A DNA stretch of 47,462 bases from a virus. The stretch is from IMG/VR virus record IMGVR_UViG_3300032242_003199, positions 1 through 47,462 of that record; one strand, written 5' to 3'. The notes beneath the pieces are model-generated. The model was given only the letters and a program-made list of their open reading frames with translations. It had not been told where the DNA came from and did no database searches. A program made the position numbers and the translations under genes. The number at the start of each line of letters is the position of its first letter. Within the stretch, counting starts at the first letter, position 1. Of this stretch, positions 6,106 through 15,861 are shown one piece after another.

Positions 6106-6972
6106 ATGGCAGCATTACCCAGCGGATTAGTACCAGGAGGCGGACAAGCATTGACAGATCTGTCAATAGCCAAGTCTGGCCTTGGCATGTCATATGGCAA
6201 CAGTCGGGCCGCAAACAATGTGACTCCACAAACAGATTGGCGTGTGCGCATTACATTGCCTCCACAGTCATATTTTGCATTCAGGAACGTGGCCCAGAAA
6301 AACGGCGGATTCAACATGCCGCTGACCACCAAGACAGCCTACTACGACGGAGTGATATTTCCCTACACTCCCAGCATAACCATAACGCACAATGCCAGGT
6401 ATTCGGAAGCGGCACTCACGCATAGCAATTACAAGTCCTATTTTTATGAAGGCAGTGATATTGGTCCAATATCTATCTCCGGTGTATTTACCTGTCAAAA
6501 TCAAAGCGAAGCAATATATGTCATGAGCTGTATACAGTTCCTGCGTGCCTGTACCAAGATGCGATTTGGTGGCGGAGATCTGCTGACCACAGGACTGAGT
6601 ACCAGCTTTACCGGAGCCGGTGCTCCGCCCACACTGGTCAGGCTCATGGGCTATGGTGACAACTATCTACCAGGCCCCAGCTGTGTGGTCACTTCTGTGT
6701 CACACCAGATGCCTGACGACGTGGACTACATACCCTATGAGTACAATGGATGGAAAGGCTGGATGCCCACACACAGCACCATCACTGTGAACCTGCAGCC
6801 AGTTGTGAGCCGTCGTACACAGAGCAATTTCAACCTTGACGCCTATGCCGCTGGTGCTTATGTGAATTCATATCCTGGCACAACCAATTCCGCTGTGGCT
6901 GGTATTCCAATTCCAGGCATAGGCACTGCGCTGGATGCAACAGGTGTTACCAAACCGTCAGGACTACTATAA
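6106..6972 (+). CDS. Baseplate tail-tube cap/initiator (gp48/gp54 family)
   Basis: 288 aa, smaller than T4 gp48 (364 aa) and gp54 (320 aa). The central part, GVIFPYTPSITITHNARY (82-99), then SNYKSYFYEGSDIGPISI, then AIYVMSCIQFLRACTKM, matches the conserved core of cyanophage baseplate tail-tube proteins as I remember them. It is followed by a Gly/Pro-rich strand region with DDVDYIPYEY. Such proteins sit on top of the hub and nucleate tail-tube polymerisation. I cannot separate gp48 from gp54 with confidence, and only one copy is present here. A strong GAGGAA site 8 bases before the ATG supports the start. Its stop overlaps the gp53 start (TAATG). Confidence 0.72.
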   Translation: MAALPSGLVPGGGQALTDLSIAKSGLGMSYGNSRAANNVTPQTDWRVRITLPPQSYFAFRNVAQKNGGFNMPLTTKTAYYDGVIFPYTPSITITHNARYSEAALTHSNYKSYFYEGSDIGPISISGVFTCQNQSEAIYVMSCIQFLRACTKMRFGGGDLLTTGLSTSFTGAGAPPTLVRLMGYGDNYLPGPSCVVTSVSHQMPDDVDYIPYEYNGWKGWMPTHSTITVNLQPVVSRRTQSNFNLDAYAAGAYVNSYPGTTNSAVAGIPIPGIGTALDATGVTKPSGLL

Positions 6973-7277
6973 TGGCCGCAGTTACTTACAGTCGTACCAG
7001 CCCGTACTTTACCACCAATGCCAATGGCACCTATCTTGACCTCATGAACTATCGCAAGATCCTGTTTAGGGTAGACGATGCCACTTACACTGTGGAAAAA
7101 ACATTTGAGTACAGGCCCGATCTGCTGGCATTCAGCATCTACAACAATGCATCGCTGTGGTGGGTGTTCCAGGCACGTAATCCCAATGTGATCACAGACC
7201 CCATTGGTGATTTTGTTGCAGGTACTGTGATAAGGATACCCAAGCTACAGGATCTACAATCTCAACTAGGACTCTAA
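6972..7277 (+). CDS. 53: gp53 baseplate wedge subunit
   Basis: 101 aa, about half of T4 gp53 (196 aa). It carries the family hallmarks: R-K-I-L-F-R-V early, then FEYRPDLLAFSIYNN, LWWVFQARNPN and DPIGDFVAGTVIRIP, the LysM-like stretch by which gp53 joins neighbouring wedges around the hub. Translationally coupled to the preceding gene (one-base TAATG overlap). Followed after 4 bases by the next structural gene. Its position with gp5, gp25 and gp6 fits the wedge/hub cluster of T4. Confidence 0.85.
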   Translation: MAAVTYSRTSPYFTTNANGTYLDLMNYRKILFRVDDATYTVEKTFEYRPDLLAFSIYNNASLWWVFQARNPNVITDPIGDFVAGTVIRIPKLQDLQSQLGL

Positions 7278-7281
7278 GCGA

Positions 7282-9582
7282 ATGGCAGATCCAGATTCAG
7301 CAGGACAAGAAAATTCATTTACCACCGCACTGATTGATGCATTCAACACAGTGACCGGTGGGCCCAATGTTGGGCTGTTTGGCACTGTGGTACCCAATCC
7401 CTTAGATCAGTACGAAAGCTATACCTATGGCCTGACCATGAGCATGCTGGGTCGCGAAGAGTATGCCAATTTCATAGCTGCCGGCATTGGCTTTTCCTTG
7501 CCCAATGTGATGATAGCCGCAGGCGGGTCGTCAGTCAAGCGTCATCCGCTGTGGAAAGAAAATTTCTTTTTTGAAAACTTCAAAATGACCACTGTGGTGG
7601 GCCTGCATGACACCAGCCATGGCGTCAATGCTATCGACATCACGTTTGACATCATTGAGCCCTACGGACTGTCGTTTCTGGATCGACTGGTGCAGACAGC
7701 ATCCATGATGGGCATACCTGACTACATATCTGCGGTGTATCTCCTGCAGATAGATTTCTTTGATTCTGTCAAAGGACTGCTGATCGAGCATCGCAAGATG
7801 ATTCCTTTCAAGTTCATTGACATGCGCATCAAGGTCACACAAAAAGGCAGCACCTATTCATGTGCAGGCTTTCCCTATCAGCAGACTGCATACACTGCCA
7901 TGGACGGATCCACACAGGCCAGGGTAGAAGTCAGTGCCAGCACACTGAGTGAATTTTTCAAAGCCAGTGGCAGCGTTCCTGCACCCATCGTGCAGGCAGC
8001 CAATGATGCATTCAGAGCCGACAGCAACAAGTTCAATGGCGTCAACAACCCCAGCCTGCCTGCCAATGCTCCTGCTGTGCGGGTGGAAAACAACAAAAGC
8101 GGCACAGGTGCCAGTTCTGAAAACTACTACAAGGTGTCCAGCTATGTGGATGCAGTGAATGGTTACAACAAAACCCTGGCTGATCTCAAAGCAGTCAAAG
8201 GCTACACAGAAATACAAGTGATTTTTGATCAAGAGATCTTGGCCAAAGAACAGCTCAAGCTGATACAGGAGCCGGTGGGACAAACACCCATGGCTGATTC
8301 CACGAAAGTCAAACCGGGAGACAAAGCCAAGAAAGCCAAGTCCACTGATCAAGGCGCCAGATATTCAAGGCAGATTGATGTGGGTACCAAGGTCACAGAC
8401 GTGATCAACCAGGCCATGAAAGCATCTGAGTATATGCGTAGCCAGATCACTTTGCCCACCACAGGTGACAGCAAGAATCAAACAGCCGCTGAAACACAAA
8501 GACTGTTGGGTGCAGGCGCAGGCACACCCACCAAGCTGTGGAAGATAACCACACAGACTGAACTGAAAGAATGGGACTCATCAAACAATTTTTGGTTCTA
8601 CAAGATCACTTATTTTGTGCAACCCTACAAGGCCTACAGCACAGTGCATCCTTTCCTACCCAAGGCCGGGCCCAGTCTCAATGACTGTGTGAAAAGATAC
8701 GACTACATCTACACTGGCAAAAACACTTCTATCTTGGACCTGAACATAGAATTCAACTATGCTTATTTTACCAAGTTCACTGCCTGGCAAGACAGTGTGG
8801 TAGGATCCAACAACAGAAATCTACCTGTGAAAGAAGGTGCCAACGGTGGTGCCGCACAGGAAGATTTCACTGCCACAAAAAATTCTGTACTCAAAGCAGT
8901 GACCAGAGGTGCAGTGACACTGGGTGACAATCCCATAGGTACTCCTGGAAAAACCACATATTTCAACAACAACGGTGTTACCACAGCAACCACTAGACCG
9001 GTCGTGGGCGAAGCGTCGTCGGCAGGCACTGGTGCTGACGTGGGAGATCGTGTGTCACAGGCAGTGGAAAGTGCCTGGCAAGGCCTGTATTCCAGTTCCA
9101 TTGGCGACATGCTGAACATCAAGCTGAAGATCATTGGAGATCCCACCTGGATCAAACAAGACGACATGGTACTGAGCGTTTCACAGGCATCGGCCAACGG
9201 CGGCAATGCAATAGACACAGCCAAATCAGTGATCAGCAACGGACTCAACAAGGCAGGCAGCTTGGTGTTTGACAGCGGAGAAATCTTGGTCTGGATCAAC
9301 TTCAAGATACCTGCAGACATTGACGAAAACACCGGCGGCATGACCACAAGCTGGCAACTGAACGGCGAAAGCAGATTCACTGGCGTGTACAAGTGCATGA
9401 CCATTGACAATGTGTTTGAAAATGGCCAGTTCACTCAAAACCTGGACTTGATCAGGATCTTGAACCAGTCTGCGGACTCGCCCACACTGCTGAACAACGA
9501 CGCAGGAGTCACGCCCATAGCACCAACTGCCAATGGCGCCACAGCAGTGGCATCAGCCGAAACCGGCCCTGACACAGCATAA
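7282..9582 (+). CDS. Baseplate/virion structural protein, unassigned
   Basis: 766 aa, not firmly recognised. NPLDQYESYTYGLTMSMLG (about 39-57) opens a region of alternating strands (VVGLHDTSHGVNAIDITFDI, then EPYGLSFLDRL) of a kind seen in structural proteins of large marine myoviruses. The middle is Ala/Ser/Thr/Lys-rich (about 225-400), and the C-terminal third is rich in Gly, Asn and Val (IKLKIIGDPTWIKQDDMVLS, INFKIPADIDEN). There is no signal peptide, membrane segment or catalytic motif. Lying between gp53 and the gp5 spike, it may be the central hub component corresponding to gp27, but that is inference from position. An AAGCGA-type weak ribosome binding site precedes the ATG. Confidence 0.6.
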   Translation: MADPDSAGQENSFTTALIDAFNTVTGGPNVGLFGTVVPNPLDQYESYTYGLTMSMLGREEYANFIAAGIGFSLPNVMIAAGGSSVKRHPLWKENFFFENFKMTTVVGLHDTSHGVNAIDITFDIIEPYGLSFLDRLVQTASMMGIPDYISAVYLLQIDFFDSVKGLLIEHRKMIPFKFIDMRIKVTQKGSTYSCAGFPYQQTAYTAMDGSTQARVEVSASTLSEFFKASGSVPAPIVQAANDAFRADSNKFNGVNNPSLPANAPAVRVENNKSGTGASSENYYKVSSYVDAVNGYNKTLADLKAVKGYTEIQVIFDQEILAKEQLKLIQEPVGQTPMADSTKVKPGDKAKKAKSTDQGARYSRQIDVGTKVTDVINQAMKASEYMRSQITLPTTGDSKNQTAAETQRLLGAGAGTPTKLWKITTQTELKEWDSSNNFWFYKITYFVQPYKAYSTVHPFLPKAGPSLNDCVKRYDYIYTGKNTSILDLNIEFNYAYFTKFTAWQDSVVGSNNRNLPVKEGANGGAAQEDFTATKNSVLKAVTRGAVTLGDNPIGTPGKTTYFNNNGVTTATTRPVVGEASSAGTGADVGDRVSQAVESAWQGLYSSSIGDMLNIKLKIIGDPTWIKQDDMVLSVSQASANGGNAIDTAKSVISNGLNKAGSLVFDSGEILVWINFKIPADIDENTGGMTTSWQLNGESRFTGVYKCMTIDNVFENGQFTQNLDLIRILNQSADSPTLLNNDAGVTPIAPTANGATAVASAETGPDTA

Positions 9583-9601
9583 TCAACAAGGACAATCAAA
9601 C

Positions 9602-11320
9602 ATGGGTGCATACAACAACGTACTAGGAAAAGACATTCCAGACTGGACCAACACTGCCAAGGCAGTGCGAGGAACCAAACTGCATCACGGTACCTATATT
9701 GGCGTGGTCAAGAATGTGCTGGATCCCAACAACCTGGGCAGACTACAGGTATGGATATCTGAACTGGGCGGCAATGCCGACGACACCAATGGCTGGATCA
9801 GTGTGCGATATGCCAGCCCGTTCCTGGGCAGTACCAACACACAAGGCAGCGATCTTACCAGCAAGAACAAAAGCGAAAAGTTCAGCCAGGTCAGCCAGAC
9901 CTATGGCATGTGGATGGTGCCACCCGATGTCAACAACAAGGTGCTGGTGACCTTTGCCAACGGCGACCCAAACAAGGGTTTTTGGTTTGCCTGTATCTTT
10001 GACAGAGAAAATCACTGGGCTATTCCAGGCAACGCAGGTGGCAATCCTGGCACTGACTTCAACCCAGCCAACATCGAAGACGCTGACGTGAGATCCGCAG
10101 TGAAGAAACTGGGTGCAGAAGCCAACTTGCCCTTGGCCGAATACAATCGCTATGACGATGGAACCAATCCGCTCAAGGTGGTGAATGAAACACTGGCTGC
10201 CAGCTATATCAATCAAGGTCTTGCCAAAGATCCTGTGCGTGGCCCAGGACGTAGCAGTAGCCAGCGAGACATGCCCAGCGCAGTGTTTGGATTCAGCACT
10301 CCAGGCCGTCCACTGGCTGATCCTGCAATCACCGGCATACAAACAGAAAAAACCTACACACGACGCGGCGGCCACAGCTTTACCATGGACGATGGCGAAG
10401 CACTCACAGGCGCTGGACAAGGCATTAGACTGCGCACAGCCAGCGGACATCAGATACTCATGGATGACGCAGAAGGCACCTTGTACATCAACAACAGAGA
10501 CGGCAGTTGCTTTCTTGAAATGAGCAGTTCAGGACACCTCAGCATCTATGCTGGCGGTGGCATAAACATACGCAGTCGCGGAGACTTCAACCTGCACTCA
10601 GATGGCAGCATCAATTTCCATGCTACCAAAGACTTCAATCTGCGCAGTGAACAGAAAGTATTGATCGAAGGGGTGGACACAGTGGGTGTCACAGGCGGCA
10701 ACGAGCTGGGCCTGTTTGGAGACAAGGCACTGAACCTGATGACACAAAAAGGATCCATCACGCTGAGTGTGTCCAAGATGAAAACATTCCAAAGCGGCAT
10801 CACCATGACAGCAGGTGGTGATATCTATGTGAACGCCAATGGAGAATTTGCCTTGCAAGAACCCAAAGGCAAAAAAGCCAACACAGTGCCCAAACCACCA
10901 CCAGGTATAACCACCTACAACAACAACGACACGTCTTTGCTGGGCAAGCAGTGGACCGAGCAGAAGATGGCTGTGGAATCTATCGTGCCTATCATGCCCA
11001 CACACGAGCCGTGGGATCGTCAGGGCTGGAACAGCATCACACGTTCTCAATCCACCATCAATGGATCAGCGCCTGGGCAGGATTATGTTTCAGGTGGCGC
11101 ACCAGCACCTATAGTATTAAACAAAGAGGTACTGACAGGTCTTCAACTGGGTGCAACCAACGAGCACAATATCATTATGAATCCGCCATTAGCGTCATTT
11201 GTGGGAGTACAACAAGCACTGCAAACAACACCGCCTATGGTACCAATGGCCAGTGCGTTTACTGGATCCAGTGCGCCCAATGGTCGCCCTATCGCCAACA
11301 ACAAAATAGGGGGAGCATAA
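9602..11320 (+). CDS. 5: gp5-like baseplate hub spike (OB fold plus beta-helix)
   Basis: 572 aa from ATG 9602, chosen because AAGGAC precedes it; the longer frame from 9533 would overlap the upstream gene. The N-terminal OB fold has YIGVVKNVLDPNNLGRLQVW then ISELGG, the standard gp5/VgrG start. From about 255 the chain becomes repeating short strands (GQGIRLRTASGHQILMDD, GGGINIRSRGDFNLHSDGSI), the triple-stranded beta-helix needle. Near the end MPTHEPWDRQGW resembles other phage spike C-termini. T4 gp5 has a lysozyme domain between OB fold and needle; the linker here (about 120-250) shows no lysozyme-like motif. The next gene may supply that activity. Confidence 0.85.
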   Translation: MGAYNNVLGKDIPDWTNTAKAVRGTKLHHGTYIGVVKNVLDPNNLGRLQVWISELGGNADDTNGWISVRYASPFLGSTNTQGSDLTSKNKSEKFSQVSQTYGMWMVPPDVNNKVLVTFANGDPNKGFWFACIFDRENHWAIPGNAGGNPGTDFNPANIEDADVRSAVKKLGAEANLPLAEYNRYDDGTNPLKVVNETLAASYINQGLAKDPVRGPGRSSSQRDMPSAVFGFSTPGRPLADPAITGIQTEKTYTRRGGHSFTMDDGEALTGAGQGIRLRTASGHQILMDDAEGTLYINNRDGSCFLEMSSSGHLSIYAGGGINIRSRGDFNLHSDGSINFHATKDFNLRSEQKVLIEGVDTVGVTGGNELGLFGDKALNLMTQKGSITLSVSKMKTFQSGITMTAGGDIYVNANGEFALQEPKGKKANTVPKPPPGITTYNNNDTSLLGKQWTEQKMAVESIVPIMPTHEPWDRQGWNSITRSQSTINGSAPGQDYVSGGAPAPIVLNKEVLTGLQLGATNEHNIIMNPPLASFVGVQQALQTTPPMVPMASAFTGSSAPNGRPIANNKIGGA

Positions 11321-11323
11321 TCA

Positions 11324-11845
11324 ATGTCACTGACAGCAAGAAACGTGAGTTCAATCAAAGCAGGGCTGGCACTGTTGAGCAGTGGCGGTGACCCCCAGCG
11401 CCTGGGCACAGACTACAGCCAAATGACGCCAGACATGCGAGCTGGTCGCTATGCATTTACCGCACAGCATCTTGAGCAGGCCGGCTACTACAAGCCCGGC
11501 TATGCCATGCAGTATGGAAATCAGTCGGCCTATCGCCAGGATGTGTGGACCAAAAAAGACGGCATATTCACCATGCGACAGTTCCTGAACTCCGCTGGTG
11601 TACAAGAACAGATGATGCAGTCGTTGTTGGAAAAAAATTACAAAGCACTGATTGCCGCAGGAGTCATGGGAGAAACCAGCCCGGCATCACATCAGGCTGG
11701 CATGCTGTTTGCCACTCACCTGCTGGGTGTGGACGGAGCAGTGAGCTGGGCAGCCAGTGGAGTTGGCAGAGATGCCCTGGGAAACAAAGCAACAGACTAC
11801 TACGCACAAGGGCACTACATGGTTGCCAACAACATAGCGTACTAA
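11324..11845 (+). CDS. Muramidase/transglycosylase-like protein next to the spike
   Basis: 173 aa, starting 3 bases after the gp5-like stop. AGRYAFTAQHLEQAGY (40-55), WTKKDGIFTMRQFLNSAGVQ (75-94) and AGMLFATHLLGVDGAVSW (125-142) follow the order GRYQF, then KDGI..-L..FL..-AVQ, then AGLL-AAHL-G seen in bacterial and phage lysozyme-like peptidoglycan hydrolases, as I recall that family. No clear catalytic Glu precedes GRYAF; candidate acids are Asp23 and Asp30. It could be an active enzyme with an unusual acid, or a non-catalytic wall-binding relic. Placement suggests a hub lysozyme split from gp5. There is no signal peptide or membrane segment, so it is not an obvious holin-dependent endolysin. 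Confidence 0.55.
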   Translation: MSLTARNVSSIKAGLALLSSGGDPQRLGTDYSQMTPDMRAGRYAFTAQHLEQAGYYKPGYAMQYGNQSAYRQDVWTKKDGIFTMRQFLNSAGVQEQMMQSLLEKNYKALIAAGVMGETSPASHQAGMLFATHLLGVDGAVSWAASGVGRDALGNKATDYYAQGHYMVANNIAY

Positions 11846-11857
11846 AGGACAACTATC

Positions 11858-12235
11858 ATGACAGCTATCTACAGAGGTTTCAGCACACACAATCGGAGAA
11901 AGAGATTCACGCTTACTGACTTTGATCTGGTCAAGCAGGATATCTTCAACCACTTCAACATCAAAAAAGGCGAAAAGCTCATGCAACCCAACTTTGGAAC
12001 TGAAATCTGGGACGTGATGTTTGACCCACTGGATGCCAATCTTGAAGAAGCTTTCATGCATGAGATCAAAACAGTGTGCGGTGCTGATCCACGTGTGACT
12101 GTGCAGAATGTACAGCTGACCAAGTATGATTATGGACTTGAAGTCAACATCACCCTGATACTGACCACACAGAACTATCTAGACGTGATGAAGATGCGAT
12201 TTGACGAAAACAGCAAGACTCTGTCGTTGGCCTGA
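11858..12235 (+). CDS. 25: gp25 baseplate wedge subunit
   Basis: 125 aa, close to T4 gp25 (132 aa). It begins IYRGFSTHNRRKRFTLTDFD and continues VKQDIFNHFNIKKGEKLMQP and FGTEIWDVMFDP, the conserved gp25/lysozyme-like fold of sheath-anchoring wedge proteins found across contractile systems. Despite the family's lysozyme-like name, these proteins are structural: gp25 starts sheath polymerisation. An AAAGGAC ribosome binding site lies before the ATG, 12 bases after the preceding gene. Confidence 0.93.
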   Translation: MTAIYRGFSTHNRRKRFTLTDFDLVKQDIFNHFNIKKGEKLMQPNFGTEIWDVMFDPLDANLEEAFMHEIKTVCGADPRVTVQNVQLTKYDYGLEVNITLILTTQNYLDVMKMRFDENSKTLSLA

Positions 12236-12258
12236 TAAAAAGCACACATTATCTTTTC

Positions 12259-12267
12259 GGTAAATAG
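12259..12267 (+). promoter_or_regulatory. Putative late promoter before gp6
   Basis: GGTAAATAG lies about 23 bases before the gp6 ATG, in one of the few real gaps of this operon (53 bases). It matches the TAAATA core of T4 late promoters. The upstream two bases deviate (GG instead of TA), so it may be weaker than the boxes at 6071 and 38442. Confidence 0.45.
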
Positions 12268-12288
12268 TTAAACTGGGAAACAAAACAC

Positions 12289-15200
12289 ATGGCCGCTACA
12301 ACTAGACAGACTAACCTGCTCGTCCAACAAGATTGGACCAAGGTCTATCAGAGTTTCCAAAACGCTGATTTCCAGAGCTACGACTTTGAAACACTGCGCA
12401 AATCAATGATTGACTATTTGCGCACCTATTACCCAGAAGATTTCAACGATTTTATCGAATCCAGCGAATACGTTGCGCTGATTGACCTTATTGCGTTCCT
12501 GGGCCAGAGCTTGGCTTTCCGCACAGATTTGAATGCTCGTGAAAACTTCCTGGACACAGCCGAACGCCGTGATTCAGTGCTCAAGCTGGCCAGATTGGTC
12601 AGCTATGTGCCCAAGCGCACCACTGCTGCCAGTGGCGTGTTGCGCATTGACTCAGTCAGCACCACAGAAGCACTGGTTGACAGCAACGACGTGAGCTTGA
12701 CCAACACACAGATTTTCTGGAACGACGCCAGCAATGAAAATTGGCTGGAACAGATGAGCATCATCTTCAATGCGTCTTTTATCGACACAGAAATTGTGGG
12801 CAAGCCCGGCAATTCGCAAAAGGTTGGACTGCTGACTGTGGACGAATACAGCGTCAACATCATCAACACAGTGGTTCCCACCTACACCTATTCATCCACT
12901 GTTGAAGGCCTGCAGATGGGCTTTGAAGTGGTCAGCCCTACCACGCTGGGCAAGACCTACATATACGAAAAAGATCCACAGCCCTTGGGCGTGTTCAACA
13001 TACTGTATCAGAACGACAATCTGGGCAATGGCAGCACCAACACCGGCTGGTTCCTGTATTTCAAGCAAGGCGCACTGACCACACTGGACTTTACCTTGGA
13101 TCAGCAGTTGCCCAATCGCACAGTGAGTGTCAACGTGGACAACATCAATAATGATGATGTGTGGTTGTATCAGCTGGACAACAACGGCAACTATCAAAAG
13201 CTATGGACCAAGGTAGAAAACGTGGCCGGCACCAATGTTATCTACAATCAAAACAATGCAGTGATACGCACCTTGTATCAGGTCAACAGTCGCACCAATG
13301 ATCAAATTGATCTGGTGTTTGGCGACGGTGCTTTTTCTGAAATACCTTCGGGTCGTTTCAGGCTCTACTACAGAGTCAGCAATGGCTTGCAATATCGTAT
13401 CGCTCCCAGCGAAATGAAAAACATCGTGGTGCCCATCACCTATGTGAGTCGCACCAATCGCACAGAAACACTGACCATACGTGCCAGCCTTTACTCTGCG
13501 GTGGACAATGCATCCACACGTGAGGCCATCACTGACATCAAGCAAAAAGCACCACAACAGTACTACACACAGGATCGCATGATCACTGGCGAAGACTACA
13601 ACGTGTTGCCGTTTACCAAGTTCAACAGTGTGCTCAAGATCAAGAGCACCAACAGATCCAGCTCGGGCATCTCACGATACCTGGACGTGATTGATGTCAC
13701 TGGAAAATATTCCAGTACCAATATTTTTGCCGACGATGGACTGCTGTACAGCAAAGAAACCATTGACAGCTTGACATTTGTTCCACAAGCATCAGGCGAT
13801 GTGGTAGGACAACTCAACGATGTGGTCAACAATCAACTGCTAGGAACCACTGGGCAGTATGTGCCATTCACACAGTTTGTGTATCAGAAGTTCCGCCGCT
13901 TTACCACACGTGACACCGACGTCAACGGCAGCTTGTTTGACTGTGCCTGGCAACAGATGACCTTGAGTACCAATCAAAGCACAGGCTTTTTCACACTGTC
14001 AAGCACTTACTTGGCTTCTATCAATTCACTCACAGGCATGCAGGACACAGGTGTGTTGGCTACACCGGCTCTCAAAGTTGGCACAGCCAGCTCCAATGCC
14101 TTGCGTTTTGTGGTGCCAGGTGCTATTATCAAATTCCGTGCCAGTGTGTCCAACAGTACAGATCCTCACTACTTCAACAGCCTGGGACAGATCATGCCTG
14201 GTACACCAATGACCACTGGTGACAGCATATATCTCTATGCCACCATTGCCAACATCAACGGCGACGGCACAGGAACAGACACTGGCACAGGAGTACTTAC
14301 AACTGCCAGTGTTGGACCTATCACGCTCAGTACATTTGTGCCCACTGGTGCCTACATAGAACAGATCATTCCCAAGATACACAATGTGATTCCTACCACA
14401 CTGTTGACTTCGGCTGTGACCTTGGTCAACGGCAAGAAAAACTTTGGCTTGCGCTACGATGAAGTGAATCAGACCTGGAATCTGATCCAGCCACAGAACT
14501 TGAAGATTTCACAAGATACTTCAACCATCATCAATGCTGCCGGAGTCAATGCACAGTATTCAGAATCTTACGCAGGCGACACCACCAGTGCCAGTCTGGA
14601 CAGTTCCTGGGTCATGGCATTTGTCAGCGGTACCTATGGCTACAACATCTATTATCGCCAGTTGAACTACATCTTTGAAAGCATCAGAGAAACCAATTTC
14701 TACTATGATGCATCGGTTCGTGTGTATGACCCCAAGAGTGCAACAATCATATCTGACTACATCAAGGTATTGCGTTCAAACAGCATACCAGATTCCAACA
14801 CTGCGTTCTATCAGGACAAGCAGTGGTCAGTGTACAAGATGATTGTTGATCCCGACGGTTATCAAAATACCAACAAGATACTGTTGAAATTTGCTGACAG
14901 CAATCGCGATGGCATTCCTGACAATCCTGACCTGTTTGACGAGATCGTGAATCCAGCCAACAACACAGGATACAGCAAGTATCTGTTCTTCCAACAAACC
15001 TACAATGCCAACAACTATGTGCAGTATGTGCCAATGGCAGCTGGAGTGATCAACACACAGTATGCTTCACAGGGTGAAATCGTGCAGGCCTACACACAGT
15101 TCAGCGACGGACAGATATTCTATGCCTATGCAGAAAATGTGTTTTATACCCTGAGCGTGACATATCTCCGCGGTGTGGCCACACGCTCACTGGCATCCAG

Positions 15201-15849
15201 TACAAACGGAAGTCAGTATCTGTGGTTGGTAGGCCGCAGTGGTTTGTATTTCCAATACAGGCATGCGGCTCCAGCAGATCGACGCATTGATCCGTCACCA
15301 AACAACATTGTTGACCTGTACATTCTTACCAAGCAGTACTATGATGCCTATCAGAACTGGATCAAAGACACCACAGGTGTGGTGATTGAGCCACAACAAG
15401 ACAATGTGGAAAGCCTACAGCTGGCCTATGGTGCGCTGGAAAATTTCAAGACCATCAGTGACACATTGATCTATAACCCTGCAACCTTCAAACCAATCTT
15501 TGGCAAGAAGTCAGACATTTCCTTGCAGGCCACATTCAAGGTAGTGAAAAATTCACAGCAGGTGATCAGTGACAACGATGTCAAGACCGCGGTGATTGCT
15601 GCCATCAACACCTACTTTGATATCAACAACTGGGACTTTGGCGAGAGCTTTTACTTCAGTGAACTGAGTGCGTACCTACACACAAAGCTAAGTACAAAGA
15701 TAAGCAGTATCATTATTGTTCCAACCAGCACTAGCCTGACATTTGGTAGTCTCTATCAGATCAATGCTAACCCAAACGAGATCATCACCAGCTGTGCCAC
15801 AGTTGATGATGTACAAATCATTGCTGCCATTACTCAGGCGCAGTTGTAA
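12289..15849 (+). CDS. 6: gp6 baseplate wedge subunit (baseplate J-like), enlarged
   Basis: 1186 aa, nearly twice T4 gp6 (660 aa). The first 130 residues are classic gp6: SYDFETLRKSMIDYLRTYYP, then DFIESSEYVALIDLIAFLGQ, SLAFRTDLNARENFLDTAE and KLARLVSYVPKR. The later QIDLVFGDGAFSEIP and GEDYNVLPF segments also fit the baseplate J-like core. The extra length is mostly in the middle (about 540-850), made of strand-rich Ser/Thr/Gly sequence, with a C-terminal ALENFKTISDTLIYNP to KVVKNSQQVISD region resembling the gp6 dimerisation end. gp6 forms the ring of wedges around the hub. It is preceded by a late-promoter-like box and followed 12 bases later by the gp7-like giant gene, the same 6-7 order as in T4. 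Confidence 0.92.
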   Translation: MAATTRQTNLLVQQDWTKVYQSFQNADFQSYDFETLRKSMIDYLRTYYPEDFNDFIESSEYVALIDLIAFLGQSLAFRTDLNARENFLDTAERRDSVLKLARLVSYVPKRTTAASGVLRIDSVSTTEALVDSNDVSLTNTQIFWNDASNENWLEQMSIIFNASFIDTEIVGKPGNSQKVGLLTVDEYSVNIINTVVPTYTYSSTVEGLQMGFEVVSPTTLGKTYIYEKDPQPLGVFNILYQNDNLGNGSTNTGWFLYFKQGALTTLDFTLDQQLPNRTVSVNVDNINNDDVWLYQLDNNGNYQKLWTKVENVAGTNVIYNQNNAVIRTLYQVNSRTNDQIDLVFGDGAFSEIPSGRFRLYYRVSNGLQYRIAPSEMKNIVVPITYVSRTNRTETLTIRASLYSAVDNASTREAITDIKQKAPQQYYTQDRMITGEDYNVLPFTKFNSVLKIKSTNRSSSGISRYLDVIDVTGKYSSTNIFADDGLLYSKETIDSLTFVPQASGDVVGQLNDVVNNQLLGTTGQYVPFTQFVYQKFRRFTTRDTDVNGSLFDCAWQQMTLSTNQSTGFFTLSSTYLASINSLTGMQDTGVLATPALKVGTASSNALRFVVPGAIIKFRASVSNSTDPHYFNSLGQIMPGTPMTTGDSIYLYATIANINGDGTGTDTGTGVLTTASVGPITLSTFVPTGAYIEQIIPKIHNVIPTTLLTSAVTLVNGKKNFGLRYDEVNQTWNLIQPQNLKISQDTSTIINAAGVNAQYSESYAGDTTSASLDSSWVMAFVSGTYGYNIYYRQLNYIFESIRETNFYYDASVRVYDPKSATIISDYIKVLRSNSIPDSNTAFYQDKQWSVYKMIVDPDGYQNTNKILLKFADSNRDGIPDNPDLFDEIVNPANNTGYSKYLFFQQTYNANNYVQYVPMAAGVINTQYASQGEIVQAYTQFSDGQIFYAYAENVFYTLSVTYLRGVATRSLASSTNGSQYLWLVGRSGLYFQYRHAAPADRRIDPSPNNIVDLYILTKQYYDAYQNWIKDTTGVVIEPQQDNVESLQLAYGALENFKTISDTLIYNPATFKPIFGKKSDISLQATFKVVKNSQQVISDNDVKTAVIAAINTYFDINNWDFGESFYFSELSAYLHTKLSTKISSIIIVPTSTSLTFGSLYQINANPNEIITSCATVDDVQIIAAITQAQL

Positions 15850-15861
15850 CGAGAGACACGG

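Noticed and set aside
8763-9434. 223-codon leftward frame
   Set aside because: Antisense within the 766-aa structural gene; Ser/Leu/Pro-rich as expected for a shadow of that coding sequence.
9533-9601. Longer start for the spike gene
   Set aside because: Lies inside the preceding gene with no ribosome binding site; ATG 9602 has AAGGAC and begins the normal gp5-type N-terminus.
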